64,000 bases of DNA from Alphaproteobacteria bacterium (GCA_017308475.1 JAFKEU010000004.1:831226-895225); one strand, 5' to 3'. Shown: positions 8,772 through 19,023, counted from the stretch's first letter. Numbers and translations are program-made. The notes: generated from the letters alone by a model not told the origin.

Positions 8772-9544
8772 TCCAGCGGCTGACGGCGCAGACGCTGGGC
8801 GTCCCCGGCATCGCGCATGGCTTCTTCCAGCGCGAGGGCGGCGTCTCGGATGGCATCCATGCGTCGCTGAATTGCGGGCCTGGCTCGCGCGATCTTCCCG
8901 AACGGGTAAAGGAGAACCGGCGCCGTGCCGCCGCCGCACTTGGCGAGGGCATCGAGCTGGTCACGCTTTATCAGATCCACAGCGCCATCGTGCGCCCCGT
9001 GCCTTTGGCCGGCCAGACGCGTGAAGGCGACGCGATGGTCACCGCCACACCCGGCCTGGCACTGGGCATCCTGACCGCCGATTGCGCCCCGGTGCTGTTT
9101 GTCGAGCCCCATGCGCGGGTGATCGGCGCGGCCCATGCCGGCTGGAAGGGCGCCCTGGGAACAAGAGAAGGCGGAGGCATTCTGGAGAATACCGTTGCGG
9201 CGATGGAGACGCTGGGCGCCCGGCGCGAAAACATCCGCGCCGCGATCGGCCCGGCGATCACCCAGGACAATTACGAAGTGGGCTGGGAATTTCGCGACCG
9301 GTTCCTGGAGCTGGGCCTTCGCAACCGCCGCTTCTTCGCGCCCTCGGACAGGGAGGGCCATTACCGCTTCGACTTGAAGGGCTATGCCGCCCATCGGCTG
9401 GAGCAGGCCGGCATCGCCGGCGTGGAGACGTTGCCGGCCTGCACCTATCCGCCGGAAAATGGTTTTTTCAGCTTCCGCCGCACCACCCACAAAGGCGAGC
9501 CCGATTATGGCCGCCAGGTCTCGGCCATCGCCCTCATACCCTGA
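8768..9544 (+). CDS. pgeF: peptidoglycan editing factor PgeF (YfiH family)
   Basis: Member of the YfiH/DUF152 family. E. coli PgeF is reported to remove wrongly placed L-serine from muropeptide precursors; older annotations call the family polyphenol oxidase. Conserved metal-site residues lie in TADCAPVLFV, AAHAGWKG and the C-terminal CTYPPENGFFSFRR. The ATG at 8768 overlaps the methyltransferase stop as ATGA and is preferred to ATG 8756. The lgt-midA-pgeF order is common in alphaproteobacteria. Confidence 0.9.
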   Translation: MIQRLTAQTLGVPGIAHGFFQREGGVSDGIHASLNCGPGSRDLPERVKENRRRAAAALGEGIELVTLYQIHSAIVRPVPLAGQTREGDAMVTATPGLALGILTADCAPVLFVEPHARVIGAAHAGWKGALGTREGGGILENTVAAMETLGARRENIRAAIGPAITQDNYEVGWEFRDRFLELGLRNRRFFAPSDREGHYRFDLKGYAAHRLEQAGIAGVETLPACTYPPENGFFSFRRTTHKGEPDYGRQVSAIALIP

Positions 9545-9712
9545 GTTTTCGCGGAAAATATTGCGGAATCCGTCGCGGCGGCAGCGGCGTTTGTGCGGGT
9601 TGCCGGGGCCGTCCCCAGCCGCTAAAAGCCCGTCATCAAAGTTGCGTCACCAATGTTACATGGGGGTTTCGCCCTTTCCTGGGCGAGCCGGCAAGCAGGC
9701 GGGGCCAGTGCA

Positions 9713-10672
9713 ATGACCGATCTGGGCGGTTCGCGGGGCATGCGCCTCATCACCGGCAACTCCAACGCCCCCCTGGCCGAGGCCATCGGCCAGCATCTCA
9801 AGCTTCCCTATGTCAAGGCCCAGGTGCGCCGCTTCGCCGACATGGAAGTGTTCGTCGAGGTGCAGGAAAATGTGCGCGGCGAGGATATGTTCGTCATCCA
9901 GTCGACCAGCTATCCGGCCAACGACAATCTGATGGAACTGCTGATCATGATCGACGCGCTGCGCCGCGCCTCGGCCCGGCGCATCACCGCAGTGATCCCC
10001 TATTTCGGCTATGCCCGCCAGGACCGCAAGGTGGGCCCGCGCACGCCGATATCCGCCAAGCTGGTGGCCAACCTGATCACCGAAGCGGGCGCCAACCGCG
10101 TGCTGACCGTCGACCTTCATGCCGGCCAGATCCAGGGCTTCTTCGACATTCCCACCGACAATCTTTTCGCCATGCCGGTGATCGTGAAGGACATCATGGA
10201 TTATGCCGGCGACAAGCTGCCCATGGTGGTTTCGCCCGACGTGGGCGGCGTGGTGCGCGCGCGCGCCCTGGCGCGTCGGCTGGGCACGGACCTGGCCATC
10301 GTCGACAAGCGCCGCGAGCGCGCCGGCGAATCGGAAGTGATGAACATCATCGGCGACGTGGAGGGCCAGTCCTGCGTGCTGATCGACGACATCGTCGATT
10401 CCGGCGGCACCATCTGCAACGCCGCCGACGCGCTTCTGAAGAACGGCGCCACCGAGGTCTATGCCTATGCCACCCATGGCGTCCTGTCGGGCGGGGCGGT
10501 GGCGCGCATCAAGGCGTCCAAGCTGAAATCGATGGTGGTCACCGACTCCATCCAGGCGACGGCGGAAATGCACGCCTGCCCCAATATCCGCAGCATCTCG
10601 ATCGCGCCGCTGCTGGGCGAGGCCATGCGGCGCATCAACAACGAGGCGTCGGTCTCCAGCCTTTTTGACTAG
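9713..10672 (+). CDS. prs: ribose-phosphate pyrophosphokinase
   Basis: Makes PRPP from ribose-5-phosphate and ATP, feeding purine, pyrimidine, histidine and NAD synthesis as well as the apt reaction encoded elsewhere in this window. The catalytic flexible loop and the region [19 protein letters not shown] are present, as is the PRPP-binding loop [20 protein letters not shown]. Start [10 protein letters not shown] is chosen; ATG 9740 (MRLITGN) would match the usual N-terminus even more tightly. It is monocistronic, with 168 bases upstream, and is convergent with the DUF1761 gene. Confidence 0.95.
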   Translation: MTDLGGSRGMRLITGNSNAPLAEAIGQHLKLPYVKAQVRRFADMEVFVEVQENVRGEDMFVIQSTSYPANDNLMELLIMIDALRRASARRITAVIPYFGYARQDRKVGPRTPISAKLVANLITEAGANRVLTVDLHAGQIQGFFDIPTDNLFAMPVIVKDIMDYAGDKLPMVVSPDVGGVVRARALARRLGTDLAIVDKRRERAGESEVMNIIGDVEGQSCVLIDDIVDSGGTICNAADALLKNGATEVYAYATHGVLSGGAVARIKASKLKSMVVTDSIQATAEMHACPNIRSISIAPLLGEAMRRINNEASVSSLFD

Positions 10673-10682
10673 ATTTTTTTGA

Positions 10683-11081
10683 TCAGACCAGCGCGCCGAT
10701 GATGGCGCCCTGGATCACCACCACCGCCGTCCAATGCACGCCATCGATGAGCGTGGCGGCCCACGGCTTTTGCTGGAACTGGTGGTTGATGACGGTGCTG
10801 GTGAGCAAGAACCCCACCCCCAGCGTCAGCCCGGCGATGGCCCCGAATCCGGCACCCACCACGCCCAGATGGTCCAGCGTCTGGTAGACCACGGCGGCCA
10901 TCACCACCTCGCCGACGAAACAGACCACCAGCGGGATCACGGGCATCTTCCTCTGGCCGGGCTCGCAAGGCGGGAACCCGTGCGCCCGCTGCCACGGCGC
11001 TCCCAAGGTTGTGTACCAGGCCGCCCCGAACAGCCAGGCGGCCAGCCCGGCCAGCAGGATGACGACGAATGGATTGTGCAT
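10683..11081 (-). CDS. DUF1761 domain-containing membrane protein
   Basis: A 132-residue small integral membrane protein with four hydrophobic stretches. The N-terminal WLFGAAWYTTLGAPW and later FVGEVVMAAVVYQTLDHLG, GLTLGVGFLLTSTVINHQF and IDGVHWTAVVVIQGAIIGALV match the DUF1761 family. The function is unknown. ATG 11081 has a G-rich ribosome site (GGGGGA) and is preferred; a much longer open frame upstream is only a shadow of rplY. The stop lies 10 bases from the convergent prs stop. Confidence 0.8.
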   Translation of the reverse strand: MHNPFVVILLAGLAAWLFGAAWYTTLGAPWQRAHGFPPCEPGQRKMPVIPLVVCFVGEVVMAAVVYQTLDHLGVVGAGFGAIAGLTLGVGFLLTSTVINHQFQQKPWAATLIDGVHWTAVVVIQGAIIGALV

Positions 11082-11234
11082 GGCGTTCCCCCGTTTTTGC
11101 CTTCCGGGCATCAGGCTAGCATGGTGCGGCGGGCGGTCCAGGCGGGCACGGTTGCCATGGGCTGTCCCTTCGGCTAAAAGCCACGCCTTTCCGCCCCGCT
11201 TGCCGGCTTGGGCGGCCTCCGAAGGATCAGGAAA
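11082..11234. promoter_or_regulatory. divergent intergenic region, DUF1761 gene and rplY
   Basis: About 150 bases between divergently transcribed genes, which must hold promoters for both. No convincing -35/-10 pair or operator could be read, only GC-rich sequence and the rplY ribosome site (AAGGATCAGGA) at the right end. Confidence 0.3.
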
Positions 11235-11912
11235 ATGGCGCAGGTTCAAGAGCTTAAGGTGGAAACGCGCACGGGCACGGGCAAGGGCCCGGCCTTTCAG
11301 GCGCGCCAGAAGGGCCTGATTCCGGGCGTCGTCTATGGCGGCACCGCCGCACCCGAGAATGTGAGCATCGACGGGCATGCCCTGTGGCTGCATGTCGGCG
11401 CCGGCCATTTCCTGACCACCCTGTTCATGCTGGACATCGGCGGCCGCAAGACCCGGGTGCTCCCGCGCGACGTGCAGCTGGACCCGGTGAGCGACTTTCC
11501 GGTTCATGTCGATTTCATGCGCCTGGAAGAAGGCGCCACTGTCCGCTTGGACATTCCGGTCCGCTTCAAGGGCCAGGAAACCTCGCCGGGCCTGAAGAAA
11601 GGCGGCGTGCTGAACATCGTGCGCCATGAGATCGGCCTGATCTGTCCGGCCGAGACCATTCCCAACACCATTGACGTCGACGTATCGGGACTGGACATCA
11701 ATGAGTCGATCCACATTGCCTCGCTGACGCTGCCCGAAGGCGTCAAGCCGGTGATCCGGGGCCGCAACTTCACCATCTGCTCCGTCGTGGCACCGACCAG
11801 CGTGCGCGAAGAGTTGCGCGCCGCCGCCGCTGCCACAACCGAGACGCCTGCCGCTGCCGCGCCCGCCGCCGCTCCGGCTGCTGCGCCTGCCGCCGCGCCC
11901 GCCAAGAAGTAG
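11235..11912 (+). CDS. rplY: 50S ribosomal protein L25 (Ctc/TL5 form)
   Basis: bL25 binds 5S rRNA at the central protuberance of the large subunit. The 225-residue protein is the long Ctc/TL5 form: an N-terminal L25 beta domain (residues about 1-95, with GLIPGVVYGG), a C-terminal TL5 domain (to about 190), and an alanine/proline-rich tail ending in Lys-Lys. ATG 11235 follows AAGGATCAGGA and is chosen over 11208. It is followed 71 bases later by pth and then ychF, a conserved alphaproteobacterial order. Confidence 0.95.
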   Translation: MAQVQELKVETRTGTGKGPAFQARQKGLIPGVVYGGTAAPENVSIDGHALWLHVGAGHFLTTLFMLDIGGRKTRVLPRDVQLDPVSDFPVHVDFMRLEEGATVRLDIPVRFKGQETSPGLKKGGVLNIVRHEIGLICPAETIPNTIDVDVSGLDINESIHIASLTLPEGVKPVIRGRNFTICSVVAPTSVREELRAAAAATTETPAAAAPAAAPAAAPAAAPAKK

Positions 11913-11983
11913 GAAGGGCTCAACCCGGATAGGGGATTTTGGCCCTCCGGCAAGGAGCGAGGAGCGATGTGGACACCAAGTCC

Positions 11984-12625
11984 ATGAGCGACGAGCGACA
12001 AAGCCGGGGGACAAAAGACCCAGCCGGTACGCCTCTGCTTCTGGTCGGCTTGGGCAACCCCGGATCGCAATATGCGAAGAACCGGCACAATGCCGGGTTC
12101 ATCGTGGTGGACGAGATCCATGCCGCGCACGGCTTTGGGCCCTGGAAGACCAAATTCGACGGCCTGATTTCCGAAGGCAGGCTTGCCGGCCGCAAGACAT
12201 ACCTGCTCAAGCCCCAAACCTATATGAACCTGTCCGGCGACAGCGTGGGACCGGCGCTGCGCTTCTTCAAGCTGCCGCTGTCGGCGCTGGTCGTCATCCA
12301 TGACGAGATCGACCTGGCGGCCGGCAAGCTGAAGGTGAAGACGGGTGGAGGCGATGCGGGGCAGAACGGCCTGAAATCCATCACCGCCACCATCGGGCCT
12401 GATTACCGCCGGGTGCGGGTGGGCATCGGCCATCCCGGCCAGAAGGAGATGGTCAGCGGCCATGTGCTGGCCAATTTCAGCAAGGACGAAATCGTCTGGC
12501 TGAAGCCCATGGTGGAGGCGATGGTCCAGGCCGCGCCGCTGCTGGCGAAGGACGACGACAACGGATTCATGAGCAAGGTGGCGCTGCTGACGCAGCCGCC
12601 GAAACCAAAGAAAGACGTAGAATAA
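11984..12625 (+). CDS. pth: peptidyl-tRNA hydrolase
   Basis: Recycles peptidyl-tRNAs released by stalled ribosomes by cleaving the ester bond. The catalytic histidine is in NRHNAGF, with supporting residues in LLKPQTYMNLSGDSV (Asn) and VVIHDEIDLAAGKLKVKTGGGDAGQNGLKSI (Asp and Asn). ATG 11984 (MSDERQS) is chosen; the frame is open back to 11939. The stop TAA shares its last base with the ychF ATG, so the two are translationally coupled. Confidence 0.94.
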   Translation: MSDERQSRGTKDPAGTPLLLVGLGNPGSQYAKNRHNAGFIVVDEIHAAHGFGPWKTKFDGLISEGRLAGRKTYLLKPQTYMNLSGDSVGPALRFFKLPLSALVVIHDEIDLAAGKLKVKTGGGDAGQNGLKSITATIGPDYRRVRVGIGHPGQKEMVSGHVLANFSKDEIVWLKPMVEAMVQAAPLLAKDDDNGFMSKVALLTQPPKPKKDVE

Positions 12626-13722
12626 TGGGATTCAAGTGCGGTATCGTGGGCCTGCCCAACGTCGGAAAATCCACACTCTTCAATGCGTTGACCCAGACCG
12701 CGGCGGCGCAGGCAGCCAATTATCCCTTCTGCACCATCGAGCCCAATGTGGGCGATGTGGCCGTGCCCGATCCGAGGCTGGAAACCCTGGCCGGTATCGC
12801 CGGCAGCGCCGAGATCATTCCCACCCGCATCACCTTTGTCGACATCGCCGGGCTGGTGCGCGGCGCATCCCAGGGCGAAGGGCTGGGCAACCAGTTCCTG
12901 GCCAATATCCGCGAAGTGGACGCGGTGGTCCATGTGCTGCGCTGCTTCGAGGACGACGACATCACCCATGTCGAAGGCAAGATCGATCCGATCGCCGATG
13001 CCGAGACGGTGGAGACCGAGCTGATGCTGGCCGACCTGGAGTCGCTGGAAAAGCGCGTGGTGCCGCTGGAGAAAAAGGCCAAGGGCGGCGACAAGGAAAG
13101 CAAGGAGACGCTGGCGCTGATGCTGAAAGCGCTGGCGCTGCTGCGCGAGGGCAAGCCCGCGCGGCTGGCCGATCTGGCGCCGGAAGAACGTGGGCTTTAC
13201 GCCCAGCTTGGGCTGATGACCGCCAAGCCGGTGCTGTATGTGCTGAATGTAGAGGAAGGATCGGCCGCCACCGGCAACGCGATTTCGGTGAAGGCCGAAG
13301 CGATGGCAAAGGCGCAAGGCGCCAAGAGCGTGGTGATCTCGGCCCGGATCGAGGAAGAGATCGCGCAGATGCCCGCCGGGGACCGCGCCGATTTTCTGGA
13401 GTCGTTGGGGCTTGAGGAGCCGGGCCTGAACCGGCTGATCCGCGCCGGATATGAACTTCTGGGGCTTCTGACCTTCTTCACCGTGGGCCCGAAGGAAGCG
13501 CGCGCCTGGACAGTGACGGCAGGCTCACGCGCGCCCCAGGCGGCGGGCGTGATCCACACCGATTTCGAGCACGGGTTCATCCGCGCCGAAACCATCGCCT
13601 ATGACGATTATGTCGCCGGCAGGGGCGAAGCGGGCGCGCGCGAGGCGGGCAAGTTCCGGCTGGAAGGCAAGGAATACATCGTCCAGGACGGCGATGTGAT
13701 GCATTTCCGGTTCAACACATAA
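12625..13722 (+). CDS. ychF: redox-regulated ribosome-binding ATPase YchF
   Basis: Universal Obg-like P-loop protein that binds ribosomes and prefers ATP. The G1 motif GLPNVGKSTLFNAL, the G3 region DIAGLVRGASQGEGLGNQFL and the altered specificity motif NVEE (in place of NKxD) are all present. A C-terminal TGS domain ends in QDGDVMHFRFNT. The length of 365 residues is standard. It overlaps pth by one base. Confidence 0.97.
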   Translation: MGFKCGIVGLPNVGKSTLFNALTQTAAAQAANYPFCTIEPNVGDVAVPDPRLETLAGIAGSAEIIPTRITFVDIAGLVRGASQGEGLGNQFLANIREVDAVVHVLRCFEDDDITHVEGKIDPIADAETVETELMLADLESLEKRVVPLEKKAKGGDKESKETLALMLKALALLREGKPARLADLAPEERGLYAQLGLMTAKPVLYVLNVEEGSAATGNAISVKAEAMAKAQGAKSVVISARIEEEIAQMPAGDRADFLESLGLEEPGLNRLIRAGYELLGLLTFFTVGPKEARAWTVTAGSRAPQAAGVIHTDFEHGFIRAETIAYDDYVAGRGEAGAREAGKFRLEGKEYIVQDGDVMHFRFNT

Positions 13723-13847
13723 CGCCGACCTGCCCGCCGGCGTCGGCGTGATGCGGCGGGAACGCGCAAGGCAAATGCTGCTTATTCCGGCGGACTGCGC
13801 TAGAGAGTGGCCGTCGCAGCAACAACGCCGCGCATGAAAGGTCTTCG

Positions 13848-15695
13848 TTGGCATTCCTGAAAGCCCCTGCTTCCATCACTCGCGCCCTGACCGAGCGGGA
13901 CTATAGAGTCGCGACCCCGGTGCAGGCGGCTGTGCTGGAATCCGAAGCCAATGAACGCGATCTGCTGGTTTCGGCCCAGACCGGCTCGGGCAAGACGGTT
14001 GCCTATGGCCTGGCGATGGCGGAAACGCTGCTGGACGGTGCCCAGACACTTGGGCCCGCCGGCGATCCGCTGGCGCTGGTCATTGCGCCGACACGCGAAC
14101 TCGCTTTGCAGGTACAACGCGAATTGGGCTGGCTGTATCACCATGCCGGCGCGCGCGTTGTGGCGTGCGTCGGCGGCATGGACCCCAGCGCCGAACGCCG
14201 CCAGCTCGCCGGTGGCGTCCATGTCGTGGTCGGCACGCCGGGCCGGTTGCGCGACCATCTGGAACGGCGCGCCCTGAAGGTCGCTTGCCTCAAGGCAGTG
14301 GTGCTGGACGAAGCCGACGAAATGCTCGACCTGGGCTTTCGTGAGGATTTGCAATTCATCCTGGAAGCGACGCCGCCAACGCGCCGGACGCTTTTATTCT
14401 CCGCGACATTGCCCAAGGCGATCGTCACCCTGGCCCGGCACTATCAACGCGATGCCCTGCGCGTCGAGACGCGCGGCGAAACCAGCGGTCATGCCGACAT
14501 CGAATATCGCGCCGTCAGGATTGCGCCGCATGGCGCCGAAAGCGCCGTGGCGAACCTGCTGCGCTTCATCGACCCGCCCGGCGCGCTGGTGTTCTGCAAC
14601 ACCCGCCAGTCGGTGCGGCATCTGGAAGCCATGCTGCTGGAACGCGGTTTCTCCGCGGTTTCGCTGTCGGGCGAATTGAGCCAGAGCGAGCGCAACCACG
14701 CGCTGCAGGCACTACGCGACGGCCGGGCCCGCGTCTGTGTCGCAACCGATGTTGCCGCGCGCGGGATCGACCTGCCGAACCTGTCACTTGTGATCCATGC
14801 CGATCTGCCCAATGACGCGCAGGTGTTGCAGCATCGCAGCGGGCGCACCGGACGCGCGGGCCGCAAGGGGGTAAGCATTCTGTTGGTGCCACCGTCCCGC
14901 CGCCGCCGGGCGGAGGAAATGCTGGGGCGGGCGAAGGTGGAATTTTCCTGGGGCAACCCGCCTTCGCCCGAGGAAATTCGCAAACTCGACACTGACCGGC
15001 TGCTTCGCAACCCCCTCCTGACCGAACCTGCCGGCGAGGATGATATTGTCACGGCGAGTGCGCTTTTGGCGGCCCATTCTCCCCACACCGTCGCGGCGGC
15101 CTTTGTGAAGCTCTATCGCTCGCAATTGCCGGCACCGGAAGAAATTCCCGAACTGCCTGCGCACGCGCCACGAACGACCCGCGAAGCGGGCGCGCAGAAG
15201 CCCTCGAAAAATCGGCCCGACCGGAGCGAGCGGCCACGCAAGCCGGAACGCCGCGATGACGGCGCGGCGCGCAAGGCCGGCCCATCGCAGGCAGGCACCG
15301 TCGCGAACGGCCCGTGGTTTTTGCTGAATGTCGGTCGCGAGCGAAACGCCGACCCCAAATGGCTGCTGCCGGAAATCTGCCGTCAGGGCAATGTCACCAA
15401 GGCCGATATCGGCGCCATCCGCGTCTATGATACCGAAACCCGCTTTCAGGTGGACGAAAAGGTCGCCGAGAATTTTGCCGCGCTGGTGGCCGCGCGCCAG
15501 AAGGGAGGCGTGCGCATTTTCCCCGCGCCCGGCAACACGGGCGAAGCGTCACCGCCGCGGCACAGGCCGGCGGCTCAGGACGAGCGTCCGGTCAAGCCGC
15601 ATGCGGGCAAGAAGCATTTTGCCGGGAAGAAGACGAAGCATGATGGGCGCGCCTATCTGAAGCGGCAGAAGCGCCGCAAAGACGCCGAGGGCTAA
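13848..15695 (+). CDS. DEAD-box RNA helicase with DbpA-type RNA-binding domain
   Basis: ATP-dependent RNA helicase of 615 residues, likely acting in ribosome assembly or RNA decay (CsdA/DeaD class). Motifs in order: AQTGSGKT, PTRELA, TPGR, LDEADEMLDLGF, SAT, ARGIDLP and HRSGRTGRAG, within residues 1-370. A basic, arginine-rich linker follows, then a DbpA-like RNA-recognition domain about 485-555 (WFLLNVGRERNADPKWLLPEI) and a lysine-rich tail. The start is TTG with GAAAGG upstream; the residues MAFLKAPASITRALTERDY match the family N-terminus, so TTG is preferred to any internal ATG. Confidence 0.92.
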   Translation: MAFLKAPASITRALTERDYRVATPVQAAVLESEANERDLLVSAQTGSGKTVAYGLAMAETLLDGAQTLGPAGDPLALVIAPTRELALQVQRELGWLYHHAGARVVACVGGMDPSAERRQLAGGVHVVVGTPGRLRDHLERRALKVACLKAVVLDEADEMLDLGFREDLQFILEATPPTRRTLLFSATLPKAIVTLARHYQRDALRVETRGETSGHADIEYRAVRIAPHGAESAVANLLRFIDPPGALVFCNTRQSVRHLEAMLLERGFSAVSLSGELSQSERNHALQALRDGRARVCVATDVAARGIDLPNLSLVIHADLPNDAQVLQHRSGRTGRAGRKGVSILLVPPSRRRRAEEMLGRAKVEFSWGNPPSPEEIRKLDTDRLLRNPLLTEPAGEDDIVTASALLAAHSPHTVAAAFVKLYRSQLPAPEEIPELPAHAPRTTREAGAQKPSKNRPDRSERPRKPERRDDGAARKAGPSQAGTVANGPWFLLNVGRERNADPKWLLPEICRQGNVTKADIGAIRVYDTETRFQVDEKVAENFAALVAARQKGGVRIFPAPGNTGEASPPRHRPAAQDERPVKPHAGKKHFAGKKTKHDGRAYLKRQKRRKDAEG

Positions 15696-15843
15696 CGCCT
15701 AAACAAGCCGAACGAAGTTCTCGGCAAATAGGCGAGATGTCATAGATAAATCCCTGCCAACCCGCACGGCGCGCCTTCGGGCAGGAGCCTGTTCAACGAC
15801 TTTCCGTTCTCCAAAACCCCTGGCTCTTGGTGACGAGTCGGCA

Positions 15844-17901
15844 TCAGCGCAAACTCGCCTCGATGTTGCCGCCGTCGACGGTGACGACGGCGGCGGTGGT
15901 CTTGGCCGCGGTGGCCAGATAGACGAAGGCGTCCGCAACATCCTGCGCCGTCACTTCGCGCCTGAGCAGGTTGCCGGACATATAGTCGGTCTCCGAAACG
16001 CCGCGCGCCTTGGACCGCGCCGCAACCATCTCGTCGGTCAGCAATCCGCTGCGGATGCGGTCGGCATTGACCGCATTGGCGCGGATGCCGTCCTTGCCGT
16101 GATCCAGCGCATACTGCTTGACCAGGAACAGGGTCGCCGCCTTGGGCAGGCCATAAGGTCCGAAATCCTTGCCCGGATTGACTGCCTGTTTGGAGGTATT
16201 GAACAAGAGGCAGCCATAGGTGCCCTGGGCCTGCATGATGCGGGTGGCGTTTTGCGCCACCGCCTGATGAGCCCAGAAATTCAGCTCGAACGATTTTCTC
16301 AGCGTCTCGTCGTCCACCGAGCCAATGGTGCCCTGCCAGGCTGCGCCGGCGTTGGAGACCACGATATCCACCCCGCCGAAGGCTGATACCACGGCGTCGA
16401 AGGCCGCGCGCACATTAAGCGGATCGGTAACGTCGCAACTGACGGCCAGCGCCTTGCCGCCGATCTTCTTCGCCACGGCCCGGGCCGCATCCATGTCGCG
16501 GTCCAGCACGGCGACTTCCGCGCCCTGCCTGGCCATCGCCATCGCCGTGGCGGCGCCGATGCCGCTGCCGCCGCCGGTGATGACCGCCACCTGCCGGGCC
16601 AGTGCCTTTTCGGCGGACTTGCCCAGCTTGGCCTGTTCCAGCGACCAGTATTCGACTTCGAACATGTCGTATTCGCCGATCGGCCTGAATTCACCGATCG
16701 CTTCGGCGTCGGTGATCACTTCCACCGTATTCTCGGCGATGTCGGCGGCAATGGCCGCATCCTTGGCCGAGGCGCCGACCCCGAACAGCCCGACGCCCGG
16801 CACCAGGATCACCCGCGGCAAGGGATCAAGCTCGGTCTTCTTCTGCGGGCTCTTCTCGTTGTTGCGGGCGAAATAGTCGTGATAGTGCGCGACGTAAGTC
16901 TCCACCGCGGCCTGAACGTCCTTCTTCCATTCGTCCAGCCTGGCGGCCTGCGGCGCGGGCACAAGGAGCGGCCAGTTCTTGGTGCGGATGGTGTGGTCTG
17001 GCGTGACCACGCCCTGCTGGGCGTAGCGCGCCAGTTCGGCGCCGTTCACATAGGAGAGGATGGCGGGATTGGTGCGGAAATTCAGGATCTGCCGCTTGAC
17101 GGTGCCCGCCTGCGGATTCTTCGAAATCGCCACGGCGCCGCGCAGGATGGGCGCAATCTCAGGCAACGTTGCCAGATCGGACGGCAGCTTCGCCGCGCTC
17201 CGCGCCTTTCTCTGGCGGCCCAGACGCTCTTCGGCCATCGTCACGAATTCGATCATGCGGGCATAAGCCTGCCGGGCGCTGTCGCCCACGGTGAAGATGC
17301 CGTGCTGCAGAAGCACCAGGCCCTCGACATCGGGGTTTTTGTCGAACACATCGGCCACCGACTTGGCGAGCGCGAAGCCGGGAATGGTGTAGGGCACATA
17401 GGCCACGCGCTCGCCATAGACTTCGCGCGCCATCGCCTCGCCATCGGGCTGGTCGACCAGCGCCAGCACGGCGGTGGAATGGACGTGGTCGATGAATTTG
17501 TGCGGCAGGAAGGCGTGCAGCAGCGTTTCGACCGAGGGGTTGGGAGAGGATGCATCCAGCAGGTTGATGCGCTGGAAGTTCACCATGTCCTCGTCGGACA
17601 GCCTGTCCAGCGCGCGCAGCTTGCGCAGCGGCGCCAGGCGCACGGCGGGAAGGCCTGCGGGCTCGATATCGCCCATGTCCCAGCCGGAGCCCTTGATGCA
17701 GATGACTTCGATGTCCTCGCCCAGCTGGTCCTGGACGATGGTCTTGACCGAAGTGTTGCCGCCGCCATGCAGCACCAGCTTGGGATCAGAGCCCAGAAGC
17801 CGGGTGGTATAGGTGCGCAGCGCCACATCTTCATTCACGCCAAGCGCGGCATAGCGGGCGACAAAATCCTTCGCGTCCTTGTCAGACCAGTTGGACTGCA
17901 T
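15844..17901 (-). CDS. class II aldolase / short-chain dehydrogenase fusion protein
   Basis: A 685-residue two-domain enzyme. The N-terminal half (to about 430) is a class II zinc aldolase: VLHGGGNTSVK, then zinc histidines in FIDHVHSTAVLALVD and LLQHGIFTVGD. The C-terminal half is an SDR with VITGGGSGIGAATA, a catalytic serine region FNTSKQAVNPG and the YxxxK motif YGLPK, ending DGGNIEASLR. Fusions of this type are known as rhamnulose-1-phosphate aldolase/lactaldehyde dehydrogenase. Here it sits 14 bases after mtnA with no rhamnose genes, so the likely substrate is a 5-deoxy- or 5-methylthio-ribulose-1-phosphate (inference). ATG 17901 is chosen; the frame is open to 17964. Confidence 0.88.
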   Translation of the reverse strand: MQSNWSDKDAKDFVARYAALGVNEDVALRTYTTRLLGSDPKLVLHGGGNTSVKTIVQDQLGEDIEVICIKGSGWDMGDIEPAGLPAVRLAPLRKLRALDRLSDEDMVNFQRINLLDASSPNPSVETLLHAFLPHKFIDHVHSTAVLALVDQPDGEAMAREVYGERVAYVPYTIPGFALAKSVADVFDKNPDVEGLVLLQHGIFTVGDSARQAYARMIEFVTMAEERLGRQRKARSAAKLPSDLATLPEIAPILRGAVAISKNPQAGTVKRQILNFRTNPAILSYVNGAELARYAQQGVVTPDHTIRTKNWPLLVPAPQAARLDEWKKDVQAAVETYVAHYHDYFARNNEKSPQKKTELDPLPRVILVPGVGLFGVGASAKDAAIAADIAENTVEVITDAEAIGEFRPIGEYDMFEVEYWSLEQAKLGKSAEKALARQVAVITGGGSGIGAATAMAMARQGAEVAVLDRDMDAARAVAKKIGGKALAVSCDVTDPLNVRAAFDAVVSAFGGVDIVVSNAGAAWQGTIGSVDDETLRKSFELNFWAHQAVAQNATRIMQAQGTYGCLLFNTSKQAVNPGKDFGPYGLPKAATLFLVKQYALDHGKDGIRANAVNADRIRSGLLTDEMVAARSKARGVSETDYMSGNLLRREVTAQDVADAFVYLATAAKTTAAVVTVDGGNIEASLR

Positions 17902-17915
17902 GGCGAAAAGCCTCT

Positions 17916-18998
17916 TCAAGACTTCGGAAAAAGGGCCCTTAAGCCCTCGGGCGTGGCGGTGCAAGTGCCGCGTTCGGTGATCAGCCCCGTCACCAGCCGG
18001 GCGGGGGTGACGTCAAAGCCCGGATTGGCCGCCGGGCTGCCCGGCGCAGCGATGTGAACTGTCACCACTTTGCCATCTTCGGTGCGACCGGTCGTTTTCA
18101 GCACCTCATCCTGGCTGCGCTCTTCTATCGGGATGTCGGCGCCCGAATCCAGTGTCCAGTCGATGGTGGAACTGGGCAGCGCCACATAAAAGGGCACGCC
18201 ATTGTCGTGCGCGGCCAGGGCCTTGAGATAGGTGCCGATCTTGTTGGCGACGTCGCCGTTTGCGGTCACCCGGTCGGTGCCCACGATCACCAGGTCCACC
18301 TGGCCGTTCTGCATGTAATGGCCGCCGGCATTGTCGGCGAGGATGGCATGGGGCACGCCGTGGCTGCCGAGTTCGAAGGCGGTCAGGGAGGCGCCCTGGC
18401 CCCGCGGGCGGGTTTCGTCGACCCACACATGAAGCGGAATGCCCGCGTCATGGGCCATATAGATCGGCGCCAGGGCGGTTCCGTAATCGACCGTCGCCAG
18501 CCAGCCGGCGTTGCAATGGGTCAGGATGTTGACGGTCCGGCCCTGCTTTTTCTCCGCAATCCGCTCGATGATCTTCAGGCCGTTCCAGCCGATCGCCTCG
18601 CTCATCGCCACGTCCTCGTCAGCGATCTTCGCGGCTTCCGCCCAGGCCATTCTGGCGCGTTCGCCATGCGGCTGGTTCATCAGAAGCCCGCGCATGCGCC
18701 ACAGCGCCCATTTCAGGTTGATGGCGGTGGGGCGGGTCTCTTCCAGCATCTCCACGGTCTTCTGAATATTGTCGTCGCCGGCGTCCTCGCGCACGGCCAG
18801 CGCCAGGCCATAGGCACCCACCACGCCGATCAGCGGGGCACCGCGCGTCTGCATCGATTTGATGGCGTGGGCCGCTTCCTGTGCCGAGCGCAGCGTCAGG
18901 GTCACGAATTCGTGCGGCAGGCGGGTCTGGTCGATGATGCCGAAGGCGTCCTCGCCGATGGGCCAGACGGAACGGTAGTGCGTGCCACCAATCTTCAT
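17916..18998 (-). CDS. mtnA: S-methyl-5-thioribose-1-phosphate isomerase
   Basis: Converts the aldose phosphate 5-methylthioribose-1-phosphate, and in some bacteria 5-deoxyribose-1-phosphate, to the ketose. Signatures: [16 protein letters not shown], the catalytic cysteine in [18 protein letters not shown], and the catalytic aspartate in [20 protein letters not shown]. The chosen start is ATG 18998 ([12 protein letters not shown]), with GGAAGG about ten bases upstream; a TTG two codons earlier is possible. It lies between the GST gene (25 bases) and the aldolase/dehydrogenase fusion. None of mtnB, mtnC or mtnD is in the window. Confidence 0.94.
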   Translation of the reverse strand: MKIGGTHYRSVWPIGEDAFGIIDQTRLPHEFVTLTLRSAQEAAHAIKSMQTRGAPLIGVVGAYGLALAVREDAGDDNIQKTVEMLEETRPTAINLKWALWRMRGLLMNQPHGERARMAWAEAAKIADEDVAMSEAIGWNGLKIIERIAEKKQGRTVNILTHCNAGWLATVDYGTALAPIYMAHDAGIPLHVWVDETRPRGQGASLTAFELGSHGVPHAILADNAGGHYMQNGQVDLVIVGTDRVTANGDVANKIGTYLKALAAHDNGVPFYVALPSSTIDWTLDSGADIPIEERSQDEVLKTTGRTEDGKVVTVHIAAPGSPAANPGFDVTPARLVTGLITERGTCTATPEGLRALFPKS

Positions 18999-19023
18999 TG
19001 CCAAAAAGCCTTCCTGCGTGCCT

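Noticed and set aside
15844..17901. Direct assignment as rhamnulose-1-phosphate aldolase/lactaldehyde dehydrogenase
   Set aside because: The fold is right, but no rhamnose isomerase, kinase, mutarotase or transporter is in the window, while mtnA and mtnP are adjacent.
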